In this document: positions 7,540 through 16,297 of the stretch, one piece after another
Position numbering within the stretch: position 1 is the stretch's first letter
Layout of the letters: each line of letters begins with the position of its first letter
Source of the DNA: an uncultured Bacilli bacterium
Lineage (GTDB): Bacteria; Bacillota_I; Bacilli_A; RFN20; CAG-826
NCBI GenBank assembly: GCA_934725985.1
Contig: CAKVCX010000001.1
Location: 124,001 to 188,000, forward strand
Length of the DNA stretch: 64,000 nucleotides
Reading direction: 5' to 3'
Made by a program: the position numbers and the translations under genes
Notes under the pieces: generated by a model
The model's database searches: none
What the model saw: the letters and a program-made list of their open reading frames with translations, nothing else
Told to the model about the DNA's origin: nothing

Positions 7540-9072
7540 ATGGCCTTATTAGAACTATCGAACATAAAATTCAATTACAGCGATAAAGAATTGTACTCAA
7601 ATGTAAACTTAAAGCTAAATAGAGGAGAACATGCCTGTTTAGTAGGAATTAATGGATGCGGAAAGTCTACTTTGCTTTCTATTGCCGTAGGTGAGCTAAG
7701 GCCAGATGATGGAAAAGTCAGTTGGGAAGGCGGAATTACTTATTCATATCTAGACCAACAATTAAAAGTCAAACAAGACATGAAGGTAAGCGATTATCTT
7801 TATGGGGTATATAAAGAGCAATTCGATTTAGAAAAGAAAATGGAAGACCTTTACCTTCAAGCCGCAAGCGCCCCTGAAGGATATGAAAAAATGCTTGAAA
7901 AAGCCCAAAAAATTGCAGATAGGTTAAATGATTCGGGCTTTTATTCCTTACAAGAAAAAGTAGGAAGGTTAACAAACGGATTAGGCTTTAACGATTATGA
8001 TTTGAATAAAGAACTACACCTATTATCCTCTGGGCAAAGAGAAAAAGCCTATTTAGCCAAAATGCTTTTAGAAGAGCATGATGTCTTAATAATGGATGAA
8101 CCTACTAACTTTCTCGATCAAAATCAAGTAAGTTGGTTAGCTTCTTTTCTAAAAAACTATCAAAATGCCTTTTTAATAGTAAGCCATGACGAATCGTTTT
8201 TAAGTCAGATTGCCGATGTTGTATTTTGCCTAGAAAACAAAAATCTCACTCGTTACAAAGGAAGTTTTGAAGAATATAAAAAACAACACGAATTAGATAA
8301 AATCCAATATGAAAAAAATTATGTTGCCCAACAAAGATATATAAAAAAGGAAGAAGATTTCATTGCCAAACATATTGTTAGGGCCACTTCTTCAAAGGCG
8401 GCAAAAAGCCATAGGGCAAGATTGGAACACTTAGAAATAATTAACGCGCCAGGAAAAGAAGAAGGACGTGTATTCTTTTCTTTCCCATTTTCTAGCCAGG
8501 TTGGAGAGAAGCCATTAGAAGTTAACGAATTAGAAATAGGTTATGGAAAACCCTTGCTAGATCCAATTTCTTTTACTTTGCTAAAAGGAGAAAAAATAGC
8601 AATCTTAGGACAAAACGGTGTTGGAAAAACTACTTTATTAAAAACTTTGATGAACAAAATTCCTAATTTAGGCGGCTCCTTTAATTGGCTAAAGGGGACA
8701 AATATTAACTATTTTGATCAAGACGATAATCTTGATCTAAACTTATCTCCTTTTGAATATGTGCATTCTGTCTATCCAAACCTAAATAACACTCAAATAC
8801 GTTCCGCTTTGGGTGCTGTTGGAGTTAAGAAAGAATTAGCCATTCGTAAAATGAAAGAATTATCGGGTGGAGAAATTACTAAAGCTAGATTTGCCATAAT
8901 GACATTAAAGAAGTCTAATTTTTTAATGTTAGATGAGCCGACAAATCATTTAGACCAAAAAGCCAAAGATGCCTTATTTGAAGCCATAGAAAGATTCCCG
9001 GGCGCAGTAATAATCGTAAGCCACGAAAAAGATTTTTATGACGGACTAGTCGATTATGAACTTAATTTTTAA
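7540..9072 (+). CDS. ABC-F family ATPase
   Basis: ABC-F proteins have two ABC domains and no membrane part, and act on ribosomes. The 510-residue protein has Walker A motifs GINGCGKST (about 37-45) and GQNGVGKTT (about 358-366), signatures LSSGQ and LSGGE, and two DEPTN Walker B motifs. The inter-domain linker is present; a long C-terminal coiled coil is not. Whether it is a housekeeping factor or a resistance protein cannot be told from sequence. The start ATG at 7540 has no ribosome binding site, and a TAAAAT box ends 9 nt before it, suggesting a leaderless or near-leaderless mRNA. It shares a 4-nt tail overlap with the next gene. Confidence 0.9.
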   Translation: MALLELSNIKFNYSDKELYSNVNLKLNRGEHACLVGINGCGKSTLLSIAVGELRPDDGKVSWEGGITYSYLDQQLKVKQDMKVSDYLYGVYKEQFDLEKKMEDLYLQAASAPEGYEKMLEKAQKIADRLNDSGFYSLQEKVGRLTNGLGFNDYDLNKELHLLSSGQREKAYLAKMLLEEHDVLIMDEPTNFLDQNQVSWLASFLKNYQNAFLIVSHDESFLSQIADVVFCLENKNLTRYKGSFEEYKKQHELDKIQYEKNYVAQQRYIKKEEDFIAKHIVRATSSKAAKSHRARLEHLEIINAPGKEEGRVFFSFPFSSQVGEKPLEVNELEIGYGKPLLDPISFTLLKGEKIAILGQNGVGKTTLLKTLMNKIPNLGGSFNWLKGTNINYFDQDDNLDLNLSPFEYVHSVYPNLNNTQIRSALGAVGVKKELAIRKMKELSGGEITKARFAIMTLKKSNFLMLDEPTNHLDQKAKDALFEAIERFPGAVIIVSHEKDFYDGLVDYELNF

Positions 9073-9596
9073 GATAAAGTATTCTTTTTCTTAAAACCAA
9101 GAATAATCAAAACCAAGCGATAGCCTGGAATCGAAAGCCAATAATTATAAGCATTGACATCGGCATTATATAAAGCCATGCCTGCCCTAAAATTTCTATC
9201 TAAGTCTTCTAATTTTTCTTTTTCTAAACCAAATTCTTTATTTTCTGCAATCAATGGGTAATCAAAACAAAGTAAAGATAAAGTAGATTCAGCTTTCTTT
9301 ATGATGTTAATGCTATGAAAGAGCACATTATAGTCAACATCGACCAAAGAAATTGAAGAGAGTTCATTCATTATCGAATCTTGATTTTCTGAATACACGA
9401 CCCCGCTATTTTTAAAAAAAGCATCGATTTTAGACAAGGAATTTACTTTTTCCAAAAGCAAAATAGAAAGCGAATCGCTTTTGCTTTTTATCGATCTTTT
9501 AAAATCATTTGCATGAGAAAAAACATAAAGAAAAATAGATACATATAAGAACGCGATAATCATTAAGACCAATAAAATGACCTGAAATGTTTTCAT
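9069..9596 (-). CDS. LemA-like membrane protein
   Basis: The 175-residue protein has one N-terminal membrane segment (about 5-28) and a helical remainder. Its C-terminal part (RNFRAGMALYNADVNAYN, then a Pro and a final GF) matches the LemA family pattern of a Tyr/Asn-rich helix. Function is unknown. The start is the ATG at 9594-9596. There is no ribosome site, and a TTGCTT-16-TACAAT promoter ends 8 nt upstream, so the transcript may be leaderless. It overlaps the ABC-F gene tail to tail. Confidence 0.65.
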   Translation of the reverse strand: MKTFQVILLVLMIIAFLYVSIFLYVFSHANDFKRSIKSKSDSLSILLLEKVNSLSKIDAFFKNSGVVYSENQDSIMNELSSISLVDVDYNVLFHSINIIKKAESTLSLLCFDYPLIAENKEFGLEKEKLEDLDRNFRAGMALYNADVNAYNYWLSIPGYRLVLIILGFKKKNTLS

Positions 9597-9604
9597 AATG
9601 AAAT

Positions 9605-9632
9605 ATTGTATCGCAAAAGGATTAACAAGCAA
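9605..9632 (-). promoter_or_regulatory. Promoter of the LemA-like gene
   Basis: On the minus strand, TTGCTT (9627-9632), 16 nt and TACAAT (9605-9610). The start codon follows 8 nt later, leaving almost no leader. Confidence 0.6.
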
Positions 9633-9658
9633 TGATGTTATTTGCTTTTTAGGCCTAA

Positions 9659-9687
9659 TTGCCTATAGGCAAAAGTTACTTTATAAT
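9659..9687 (+). promoter_or_regulatory. Promoter with palindrome at the -35, HAD-ispD-pgi operon
   Basis: TTGCCT (9659-9664), 17 nt and TATAAT (9682-9687). The -35 box is the left half of a perfect 14-bp palindrome TTGCCTATAGGCAA (9659-9672), a likely operator. Confidence 0.6.
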
Positions 9688-9711
9688 TATTATTGATTGG
9701 AGGGCATAGCA

Positions 9712-10551
9712 TTGAATAAAAAGCCCATTTGTGCAATTTTATACGACTTCGATTCCACTTTAGCCATTACGGATATGCAAAATTTTGGATTTATTCCAGC
9801 CATGGGGATGAGCAAGGAAGAATTCTGGGCAAGAACAGGAAAGTTTTCTGCTGACACGGGATGTGAAAAAATCCTTTCTTATCTTTATGTCATGAAAGAA
9901 GTCGCCGAAGAAAAAGGCATAAAACTAGATAAAGCGTTTTTACAAGAATGCGGCAAATCCATTAAGTTTTTCCCTGGAGTTACAACTTGGTTCGATAGAA
10001 TTAATGAATATGGCAAGGAACATGGCGTCAAAGTCGAACATTATTTAGTTTCTTCAGGAAACAAAGAAATAGTTGAAGGCTGTCAAATCGCTTCCCAATT
10101 TAAAGTAATTTATGGGTGTGAATATGTTTTCGATAAAGAGACTGGAATAGCAATTTGGCCAAAGCTAGCTATCAATTACACTCAAAAAACCCAATACTTC
10201 TTTCGCATTTCCAAAGGTGTCTACGATGCGACTGACGATGTTGGCGTGAACGAAAAGAAACCCGATAGAAGAATCCCTTACTCCAATATCGTTTATATTG
10301 GCGATGGTATGACTGATATACCATCAATGATAATTGTTAAGAACAATGGAGGAAAATCCATAGCGGTCTATCCGAAAGGAAAAGAGGATAGAGTGGCTTC
10401 TCTTTATGAAAACGGGCGAGTTAATTACTCCTGCGTTGCCGATTATTCCTGTGGAAAAGATCTTGAAAAGGTTTTAAAACTGATTATTCAAGGCATAGCA
10501 ATAAATGAATCATTAAGATCAAGGGAAAACCAAAATCCGGTTTTCGATTAA
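9712..10551 (+). CDS. HAD superfamily phosphatase
   Basis: The 279-residue protein has HAD motif I (DFDSTL, about 14-19, with the nucleophile Asp), motif II (VSSG) and motif IV (IGDGMTDIPS), with a cap between I and II. It resembles HAD hydrolases acting on small phosphoesters; the substrate is unknown. The start is TTG at 9712, chosen because GGAGGG lies 7 nt upstream. A TTG at 9697 lies before that site. It heads an operon with ispD, an S1-domain protein and pgi, under a promoter with a palindromic -35. Confidence 0.82.
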   Translation: MNKKPICAILYDFDSTLAITDMQNFGFIPAMGMSKEEFWARTGKFSADTGCEKILSYLYVMKEVAEEKGIKLDKAFLQECGKSIKFFPGVTTWFDRINEYGKEHGVKVEHYLVSSGNKEIVEGCQIASQFKVIYGCEYVFDKETGIAIWPKLAINYTQKTQYFFRISKGVYDATDDVGVNEKKPDRRIPYSNIVYIGDGMTDIPSMIIVKNNGGKSIAVYPKGKEDRVASLYENGRVNYSCVADYSCGKDLEKVLKLIIQGIAINESLRSRENQNPVFD

Positions 10552-10555
10552 CGTT

Positions 10556-11269
10556 ATGAAAATAAAAAAGAAAGAAAATGTAGCTATTTTATTGACGGGC
10601 GGATCTGGAAGAAGATTCGGAAGTGAAAAGCAATTTGCCCTGGCTTTAGGTAAACCTTTGATGTCTTTTGCTTTAGAAGAATTAGGCAAAAGCGAATTAA
10701 TTGATGAAATATTTATCGTGGCAAAAAAAGAAACTATAGAAAAAACTAAGCAAATAGCATTAGCCTATGGAAACAAAAAAGTTAAAGCCATAATTAATGG
10801 AGGCAAAACAAGACAAGAATCTAGCTATATTGCTTTAAAATATCTAAAAGAATATGGACTAAGCGAAGACTCGATTGTCTTAATCCAAGATGGCGATAGG
10901 CCAAATTTAAACCAACAGTTGATAAAAGACAATATCGATTCCGCAAAATTAAATAAGGCCGCAGTAACTGCAATTAAGGTAACTAATTCCGTTTTTGTTT
11001 CTTCTAATGGATACGAAGTAGACAAATATTTAAATAGAAATGAAATTTATATCGCTCAAACTCCCCAAACATTTTTGTTCTCTTTAATATATAAAGCCCA
11101 CCAAAAAGGAAATAGAAAGCCAAATGAAGGCATTACAGATGATGCCAGTTTAGTAAAAGAGTTAAAAAAAGATGTTGCCATTGTTAAAGGAAACGAAAAA
11201 AACATTAAAATAAATTATCCGAAAGATTTACAATTATTTGAGAAAACGAAAGGAGAGGAACTTCCATGA
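10556..11269 (+). CDS. ispD: 2-C-methyl-D-erythritol 4-phosphate cytidylyltransferase IspD
   Basis: IspD joins CTP and methylerythritol phosphate in the MEP isoprenoid pathway. The 237-residue protein has the nucleotide loop LTGGSGRRFGSEKQF (about 13-27), the QDGDRP motif, and the TPQTF and DDAS motifs in family order. The canonical AAG in the first loop is changed to TGG. IspF of the same pathway is at 20493-20984. It starts 4 nt after the HAD stop without a clear ribosome site and overlaps the next gene by 4 nt, so translation is probably coupled. Confidence 0.9.
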   Translation: MKIKKKENVAILLTGGSGRRFGSEKQFALALGKPLMSFALEELGKSELIDEIFIVAKKETIEKTKQIALAYGNKKVKAIINGGKTRQESSYIALKYLKEYGLSEDSIVLIQDGDRPNLNQQLIKDNIDSAKLNKAAVTAIKVTNSVFVSSNGYEVDKYLNRNEIYIAQTPQTFLFSLIYKAHQKGNRKPNEGITDDASLVKELKKDVAIVKGNEKNIKINYPKDLQLFEKTKGEELP

Positions 11270-11622
11270 ATGCCAAACTCCCTAAAGTTGGTGAATGTGC
11301 GGTCGGAACGGTTGTTGCCGTTTATTCAAGTTATGCAATCCTCCTTTTTGATGAAGGATGGACTGGTTTACTTCACATAAGCGAAGTATCTTCATCTTTT
11401 ATACGCTCCTTTACCTCCTTTATAACGATTGGAAGCATCTACAACGTCAAAATAATTGACGTCAATGAAGAAAATGGAAATGTCAGGGTTTCCTTGAAAA
11501 AGATGAGCGCGAATGAACGCCATCTAACATTTCGCCACAAGAAAATAGAGGATAGCGAGATAGATTTTAACGCCTTAGAACAAGCTAGGCCAGAATGGAT
11601 AAAAGAAGAATTAAATAATTAG
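11266..11622 (+). CDS. S1 RNA-binding domain protein (YugI/GSP13-like)
   Basis: The 118-residue protein is a single S1 domain (about 8-76, with VGTVVAVYSSYAILLF and LLHISEVS) plus a charged tail. It resembles the stand-alone general stress S1 proteins of Bacilli that associate with ribosomes. Ribosome site AAAGGAGAGG precedes the ATG. It sits between ispD and pgi in one operon, overlapping ispD by 4 nt. Confidence 0.82.
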   Translation: MNAKLPKVGECAVGTVVAVYSSYAILLFDEGWTGLLHISEVSSSFIRSFTSFITIGSIYNVKIIDVNEENGNVRVSLKKMSANERHLTFRHKKIEDSEIDFNALEQARPEWIKEELNN

Positions 11623-11631
11623 GAGAAAAAA

Positions 11632-12909
11632 ATGATCAAAGTTGATTTATCACATTTAGGATTCGAACTAGAAGAAAATAAATACAAAGAAAAGGTTGCT
11701 CAAATAAACAAAGCAATTGACGAAAAAACCTTGCCTGGAAACGATTATTTAGGTTGGGCTAATTATCCTTATACCTATGATAAAGAAGAATTTGAAAGAA
11801 TAAAAAAAGACGCCAAATACATTAAAGAAAACTATGATTGCCTAGTCGTAGCCGGAATTGGCGGATCATATTTAGGGGCAAGAGCAGCAATAGAGACTAT
11901 TAACGGTTTATTTAAGGAAAATAGTTTCCCAATTATTTTCATGGGACAAACCTTTTCTAGTAAATACGTACATCAAGTGTTAAAAATGCTAGAAGGGAAA
12001 AAATTTGCCATAAACGTCATTTCTAAATCCGGAACAACGACTGAAACCTCAATTGCCTTCCGTCTATTAAGAGAGCAACTAGAAAAACAAATAGGAAAAG
12101 AAGAAGCCTCAAAAGCAATATTTGCAACAACAGACGCCAAAAAAGGCGCTTTGTTAGAACTATGCAAAAAATATGGCTATGAAAGGTTTGTCTTGCCTGA
12201 TGATGTCGGAGGCCGTTATAGCGTTTTTACAGCCGTAGGTCTACTGCCAATGGCGGTTGCTGGCATAGATATAGATGAATTTATGCTTGGGGCAAAAGAA
12301 GGAAAAGACGAATACGACACCGATTCAATTAACGAAGCCTACAAATACGCCTTGGCTAGACATTATCTATATAAAGAAAAAGGATATCCAGTTGAAATGT
12401 TTGTCAGCTATGAGCCAAATTTAGTCCAACTAGGCGAATGGTGGAAACAACTCTATGGCGAATCTGAAGGAAAAGAGAGCTCAGGCTTATTGCCTGATTC
12501 CGCCACTTTTACGACTGATTTGCATTCCCTAGGGCAATTTATACAAGAAGGCTCAAAAATTTTATTTGAAACAGTCTTGAATATTGAAGAAGAAAAAGAA
12601 GAAGTAATAATCCCCAATGATGATGATAATTTGGATGGATTAAACTATTTAAATGGCAAATCGCTTGAATTTGTTTCTAAAAAAGCCATGGAAGGAACCT
12701 TACTTGCACATAGCAAGACCGGAAAAGTTCCTAATATTGTCATAAATATGAGCAAAATGGATAGTAAAGAATTAGGACATCTTCTCTACTTCTTTATGAG
12801 AGCATGTGCAATGTCGGCCTATTTAAATAATGTCAATCCGTTTAATCAGCCAGGTGTTGAGATATACAAGAAAAATATGTTCCACTTACTTGGAAAACCT
12901 GGTTTTTAA
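11632..12909 (+). CDS. pgi: Glucose-6-phosphate isomerase Pgi
   Basis: Pgi interconverts glucose 6-phosphate and fructose 6-phosphate. The 425-residue length is the short Firmicute form. The motifs are present: GIGGSYLGARAA (about 76-87), SKSGTTTET (about 130-138) for phosphate binding, and the GESEGKESSG catalytic Glu region (about 279-288). It has the ribosome site TAGGAGA and is last in the HAD-ispD-S1-pgi operon. No hairpin terminator is obvious after it. Confidence 0.95.
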   Translation: MIKVDLSHLGFELEENKYKEKVAQINKAIDEKTLPGNDYLGWANYPYTYDKEEFERIKKDAKYIKENYDCLVVAGIGGSYLGARAAIETINGLFKENSFPIIFMGQTFSSKYVHQVLKMLEGKKFAINVISKSGTTTETSIAFRLLREQLEKQIGKEEASKAIFATTDAKKGALLELCKKYGYERFVLPDDVGGRYSVFTAVGLLPMAVAGIDIDEFMLGAKEGKDEYDTDSINEAYKYALARHYLYKEKGYPVEMFVSYEPNLVQLGEWWKQLYGESEGKESSGLLPDSATFTTDLHSLGQFIQEGSKILFETVLNIEEEKEEVIIPNDDDNLDGLNYLNGKSLEFVSKKAMEGTLLAHSKTGKVPNIVINMSKMDSKELGHLLYFFMRACAMSAYLNNVNPFNQPGVEIYKKNMFHLLGKPGF

Positions 12910-13001
12910 AAATAACAGATAAAAACAATCCGCTTTTTTAACAAAATTAAGAAAAAAATAAATAGTTTGTGGCGTTGGGCAAAATTTGCAAAATATTAGC
13001 G

Positions 13002-13030
13002 TTGCTTTCTTACTTTTATAATGATATATT
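13002..13030 (+). promoter_or_regulatory. Promoter of the tRNA cluster
   Basis: TTGCTT (13002-13007), 17 nt and TATATT (13025-13030) with an extended TGA before the -10. The start would be about 20 nt before the first tRNA. Confidence 0.65.
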
Positions 13031-13057
13031 AGTCAAGCGCGTTTTGCGGATACCCGC

Positions 13058-13132
13058 GGATGCTTAGCTCAGCGGGAGAGCATCGCCCTTACAAGGCGGG
13101 GGTCACAGGTTCGAACCCTGTAGCATCCACCA
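13058..13132 (+). tRNA. tRNA-Val (anticodon TAC)
   Basis: The acceptor stem GGATGCT/AGCATCC is fully paired, the anticodon loop is TTACAAG, the T-loop is TTCGAAC, and CCA is encoded. Confidence 0.95.
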
Positions 13133-13165
13133 GTTCTTCTAAGGAACGCGTCAATAAATAGACAT

Positions 13166-13249
13166 GGGTGAATAGCGAAGTGGCCAAACGCGGCTGACTG
13201 TAAATCAGCTCCTTCGGGTTCGGTGGTTCAAATCCATCTTCACCCACCA
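13166..13249 (+). tRNA. tRNA-Tyr (anticodon GTA)
   Basis: The acceptor stem GGGTGAA/TTCACCC is fully paired, the anticodon loop is CTGTAAA, the long variable arm is as expected for bacterial tRNA-Tyr, and CCA is encoded. Confidence 0.95.
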
Positions 13250-13258
13250 CTATTTTAT

Positions 13259-13333
13259 TGGGGTGTAGCCAAGCGGTAAGGCAAGGGACTTTGACTCCCT
13301 GATACGCTGGTCCGATCCCAGCCACCCCAGCCA
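13259..13333 (+). tRNA. tRNA-Gln (anticodon TTG)
   Basis: The acceptor stem TGGGGTG/CACCCCA starts with the U-A pair and G discriminator typical of tRNA-Gln. The anticodon loop is CTTTGAC, and CCA is encoded. Confidence 0.95.
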
Positions 13334-13341
13334 AAAAATAT

Positions 13342-13416
13342 CCTCCGCTAGCTCAGTGGTAGAGCACTTGACTTTTAATCAAGGGGTCGTGAGTTCGAGC
13401 CTCACGCGGGGGACCA
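13342..13416 (+). tRNA. tRNA-Lys (anticodon TTT)
   Basis: The acceptor stem CCTCCGC/GCGGGGG has one T-G pair and an unusual C1-G72 first pair. The anticodon loop is CTTTTAA, and CCA is encoded. The conserved U8-A9 fix the start at 13342. Confidence 0.93.
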
Positions 13417-13421
13417 TTTGA

Positions 13422-13507
13422 GCCCAGGTGGCGGAATGGTAGACGCAAGGGACTTAAAATCCCTCGAGAGCGATCTCATACCGGTTCAAGTCCGGTCCCG
13501 GGCACCA
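13422..13507 (+). tRNA. tRNA-Leu (anticodon TAA)
   Basis: A class II tRNA with anticodon loop CTTAAAA, T-arm ACCGG-TTCAAGT-CCGGT and encoded CCA. The acceptor stem GCCCAGG/CCCGGGC has an A-C mismatch at pair 5. It is the last tRNA of the cluster. Confidence 0.93.
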
Positions 13508-13520
13508 AATTTGAAATGAT

Positions 13521-13560
13521 AGGTTGGAATTGTAGCGGATACAATTCCAACCTTTTTCTT
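13521..13560 (+). terminator. Terminator of the tRNA cluster
   Basis: A perfect 14-bp stem from AGGTTGGAATTGTA with a 5-nt loop GCGGA is followed by TTTTTCTTT. Confidence 0.93.
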
Positions 13561-13980
13561 TAATCTGCAGCTCGAAACAATAAACCCATAAAAATTTTAT
13601 AAGGCAAACGTTAATTTGTAGGTGGTAAAAAGTATCATTATTAATAAAAATCTAAACCATGAAGATTTTCTCGAAATAGGCAAAATATTATAAATTAAGA
13701 AAATTAGTTTATTTTCATGTCATCTAAATAGGGTTATTTTGCAAAATTTTAAATTTTACCAAGATGAACTTTGCAATTTTAAGATTAGATAAAAAAATAG
13801 AATTTTCTTTATGCTTTTTCCAATAAAAATATTTCGTGACAATTACTTTTAAAAATGGCAATCTAATAACAAGAAAAGATAAAAAGGGGTAAAAAAGTAG
13901 ATTAGGTAGGGTTATTCTTTATTCTTATAGTTCTTTCTTTTTGGGTTTTTTGCGGGAGAGAAATTGACTAAGAGAGAATT
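13561..13980. other. AT-rich intergenic region without a visible gene
   Basis: About 420 bases lie between the tRNA terminator and the terminator of the M3 peptidase gene. I see no open reading frame with a start and ribosome site, no repeat and no convincing RNA fold. Confidence 0.5.
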
Positions 13981-14012
13981 AAAAAGATAGGGTTTTAAGC
14001 CTATCTTTTCTT
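13981..14012 (-). terminator. Terminator of the M3 peptidase gene
   Basis: A 10-bp stem AAAAGATAGG/CCTATCTTTT with an 8-nt loop. On the minus strand it ends in the T run of the stem itself, and it could also work on the plus strand (TTTTCTTTT). Confidence 0.75.
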
Positions 14013-15716
14013 TTAGAAGTTATAACTTTTTAAAATCTTAAATACAGAGTTAATCACTTTCTTTACCGTCCCTGCTTTAAATGGATCTTTTAATTTGCAT
14101 TTTTTAACCAAAGTGCGGAAAGGATAACGACAACCAAGCTTGCAAAGCTTTAAATAAGTATTCCAAGCTTTTTTATGGTCTTTATTGTCCAATATAAAGA
14201 ACTCAAAAGCCATGACTTGAGCCAAAGTATAATCAATATAATAGAAAGGATTCTGGAAAATATGGGCCTGAGTCAACCAACGGTGGCCTGTATACATATA
14301 ATCGCAGCCTTTATAACAACGTAATTTATAAGGCGTGTATTTTTCCTCTAACTCGTGCCATTTTTTATCCCTATCGCCTTTTTGGCAATTAGGATTGGAA
14401 TAAACCCATTCCTGGAATTCATCAACGATTGCACCATAAGGCAAGAAACAAATCGAATCCGCCAAATGTATATAACGATATTTATTGGGTTCGGCAAAGA
14501 ACAAATCCATATAAGGCTCGGCAAAGAATTCCATTGACATTGAATGAATTTCGCAACTTTCCATAGTAGGGCTACGGTATTCAGGAATCTTGATATCCCT
14601 AGCCATATATGCTTGGAATGAATGTCCGAATTCATGGGTTAATACATCAACGTCCCCACTAGTTCCATTAAAATTAGAAAAAATAAATGGAATCTTATAA
14701 ACAGGGAAATAAGTCATGTAACCACCGCTTTGTTTTCCTTCCTTTGCTTCTAAATCCATTACATGGTGGTCAACCATATAGGAAAAGAAATAGGAAGTCT
14801 CTTTCGATAAGGAGTTATACATCTTCCTTGCCGCTTCTACCTTGTCTAAAGTAGTTCCTTTTGGCAATGGATTGCCTTCTTTAAAATAAACACCTAAATC
14901 AAAAACTCGAGGTCTATAGATGCGGTTTTTCTTAAATTGCGTGCGTGTAATACGCCCAGCGATTGGAGTAACATATTTTCTTATTTCTTCCCTATATCGC
15001 GCTACATCTTCCTTTGTGTAATCAAATCTATTCATTTTGACATAAGCTAGTTCGACATAATTATCAAATCCCATCTTTTTAGCCATGGAATCCCTTACTT
15101 TTACTAACTTGTCATAAATATCTTCAATTTCATCCACTCTAGTTTCTAAATAACCATAATAAGCCTTAGAGGCTTTTTCTCTAAGTTTTCTATCCTTGTC
15201 AGTCATGAATTTTCCCATTTGGGGAAGGTTATAATAACTTCCTTCAAAAGGAACTTTGCACCCTGCTATCAAGCTCGCATATTGAGTCGATAATTTATTT
15301 TCTAAAATAGCTTCTTCGACTACTTCTTTAGAAAATGATTTTTTCGAATAATCAAGAATTTTAAAGAAAAATGCGCCAAATTTCTTTTCCATTTCTTTAC
15401 GGTATTTGCAGCCTAGCAAGGCATCAACAAAAGAAAGTTCGGCAGCTTGGACTTTAGGATAGCCCTCATCTATTTTTTCTTGGGCTTTTTGATATACCTT
15501 GTTATTTGTTTCGATGGAATAACGAACCGAGACGTTGGTAAAATCATTTTGAAGCAAATCAGTTAACTTCATATGCTTTTTTACAATTTGAATCGCCACC
15601 TTTGCAGAAGGTGCATTTTCTAATTCAGAAGTAAGCTTATTAATATTTTTAATAGCTACATTAATGGAAGGAACCTTAAAAGGCCAATTTTCAAATGTTT
15701 GCAATTCTTTTTTCAT
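14013..15716 (-). CDS. M3 family oligoendopeptidase (PepF-like)
   Basis: M3 oligoendopeptidases are zinc enzymes that cut short peptides in the cytoplasm. The 567-residue protein has the zinc motif HEFGH at 361-365 and the third ligand in the CEIHSMSMEFF segment (about 388-398), both typical of the PepF branch. There is no signal peptide. The start ATG at 15716 has a weak AGAAAGAAG ribosome site. A perfect dyad TTAACCACGGTTAA (15796-15809) sits next to the probable promoter and could be an operator. The gene is monocistronic. Confidence 0.9.
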   Translation of the reverse strand: MKKELQTFENWPFKVPSINVAIKNINKLTSELENAPSAKVAIQIVKKHMKLTDLLQNDFTNVSVRYSIETNNKVYQKAQEKIDEGYPKVQAAELSFVDALLGCKYRKEMEKKFGAFFFKILDYSKKSFSKEVVEEAILENKLSTQYASLIAGCKVPFEGSYYNLPQMGKFMTDKDRKLREKASKAYYGYLETRVDEIEDIYDKLVKVRDSMAKKMGFDNYVELAYVKMNRFDYTKEDVARYREEIRKYVTPIAGRITRTQFKKNRIYRPRVFDLGVYFKEGNPLPKGTTLDKVEAARKMYNSLSKETSYFFSYMVDHHVMDLEAKEGKQSGGYMTYFPVYKIPFIFSNFNGTSGDVDVLTHEFGHSFQAYMARDIKIPEYRSPTMESCEIHSMSMEFFAEPYMDLFFAEPNKYRYIHLADSICFLPYGAIVDEFQEWVYSNPNCQKGDRDKKWHELEEKYTPYKLRCYKGCDYMYTGHRWLTQAHIFQNPFYYIDYTLAQVMAFEFFILDNKDHKKAWNTYLKLCKLGCRYPFRTLVKKCKLKDPFKAGTVKKVINSVFKILKSYNF

Positions 15717-15795
15717 ATTTTTCTTCTTTCTAGAAAATCAAGCGTTCAATTTTCTTAAAATGGAATTTTTCCAACCATAATTAAATTAATTTTCG

Positions 15796-15809
15796 TTAAC
15801 CACGGTTAA
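15796..15809. promoter_or_regulatory. Dyad upstream of the M3 peptidase gene
   Basis: TTAACC-AC-GGTTAA is a perfect 6+6 inverted repeat lying near the presumed peptidase promoter. It is a candidate operator. Confidence 0.4.
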
Positions 15810-15970
15810 ACGATTATCTTACATTTTTAGCTTCATTGAAAATCTTAGGCGGATAAAAAGAAGATTTTTAGGTTATTTTTAACAATACTTGATTAAAAGA
15901 AGAAAAATTAGGCAATTCTATCTAAAAAAAGAAAAGAGAAAAAGTAAAAATTAATCAACAATCAAATTAG

Positions 15971-15999
15971 TTGAATGTTTGATTGTAGATATCTAGAAT
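15971..15999 (+). promoter_or_regulatory. nfu promoter
   Basis: TTGAAT (15971-15976), 17 nt and TAGAAT (15994-15999), 10 nt before the ATG at 16010, so the leader would be only a few bases. Confidence 0.6.
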
Positions 16000-16009
16000 T
16001 ATGCTACTT

Positions 16010-16297
16010 ATGAACGAAGAAGAAACAATTAAGGCAATTAAAAATACATTAGACAAAGTCCGTCCCTTTTTGCAAAGAGATGGCGGCGATATTGAGTTTG
16101 TTGGATATAGGGATGGAGTAGTCTATGTAAGCATGGTAGGTGCTTGCGAAGGCTGTTCTATGGCCGATAATGATATATCAGCCGGAGTTGAAATAATCCT
16201 TATGGAGGAAGTACCTGGCGTTATTGCCGTTAAAACTAGCGATATCCCTGCCGACATGCTTCAAGATTATTTAAAAGAAAAAGAGAAAAATCTTTAA
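16010..16297 (+). CDS. nfu: NifU C-terminal-like Fe-S carrier (Nfu)
   Basis: Nfu proteins carry [4Fe-4S] clusters from scaffolds to target enzymes. The 95-residue protein is one Nfu domain with the cluster motif CEGC (CxxC) in the GACEGCSMAD segment and the RPFLQRDGGDIEFVG opening. I start at the ATG at 16010, because the promoter TTGAAT-17-TAGAAT ends at 15999 and the alternative ATG at 16001 would lie before the transcript start. There is no ribosome site, so the mRNA seems nearly leaderless. Its stop codon overlaps the convergent cysQ stop. It probably works with the Suf system at 49913-54484. Confidence 0.9.
   Translation: MNEEETIKAIKNTLDKVRPFLQRDGGDIEFVGYRDGVVYVSMVGACEGCSMADNDISAGVEIILMEEVPGVIAVKTSDIPADMLQDYLKEKEKNL

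Larger units (their letters stand above)
15717..16009. promoter_or_regulatory. Divergent control region of the M3 peptidase and nfu genes
   Basis: About 290 bases between divergent genes. On the minus side, GATAAT with TTCAAT 16 nt upstream is a candidate promoter for the peptidase; the dyad TTAACC-AC-GGTTAA (15796-15809) lies just downstream of it. On the plus side, TTGAAT (15971-15976), 17 nt and TAGAAT (15994-15999) form the nfu promoter. Nothing else is recognised. Confidence 0.5.

Noticed and set aside
13089..13334. Minus-strand reading frame of 81 codons
   Set aside because: It runs through three tRNA genes and arises from their sequence.
13561..13980. Decayed gene or RNA after the tRNA cluster
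   Set aside because: No frame, motif or stable fold stands out against the AT-rich background.
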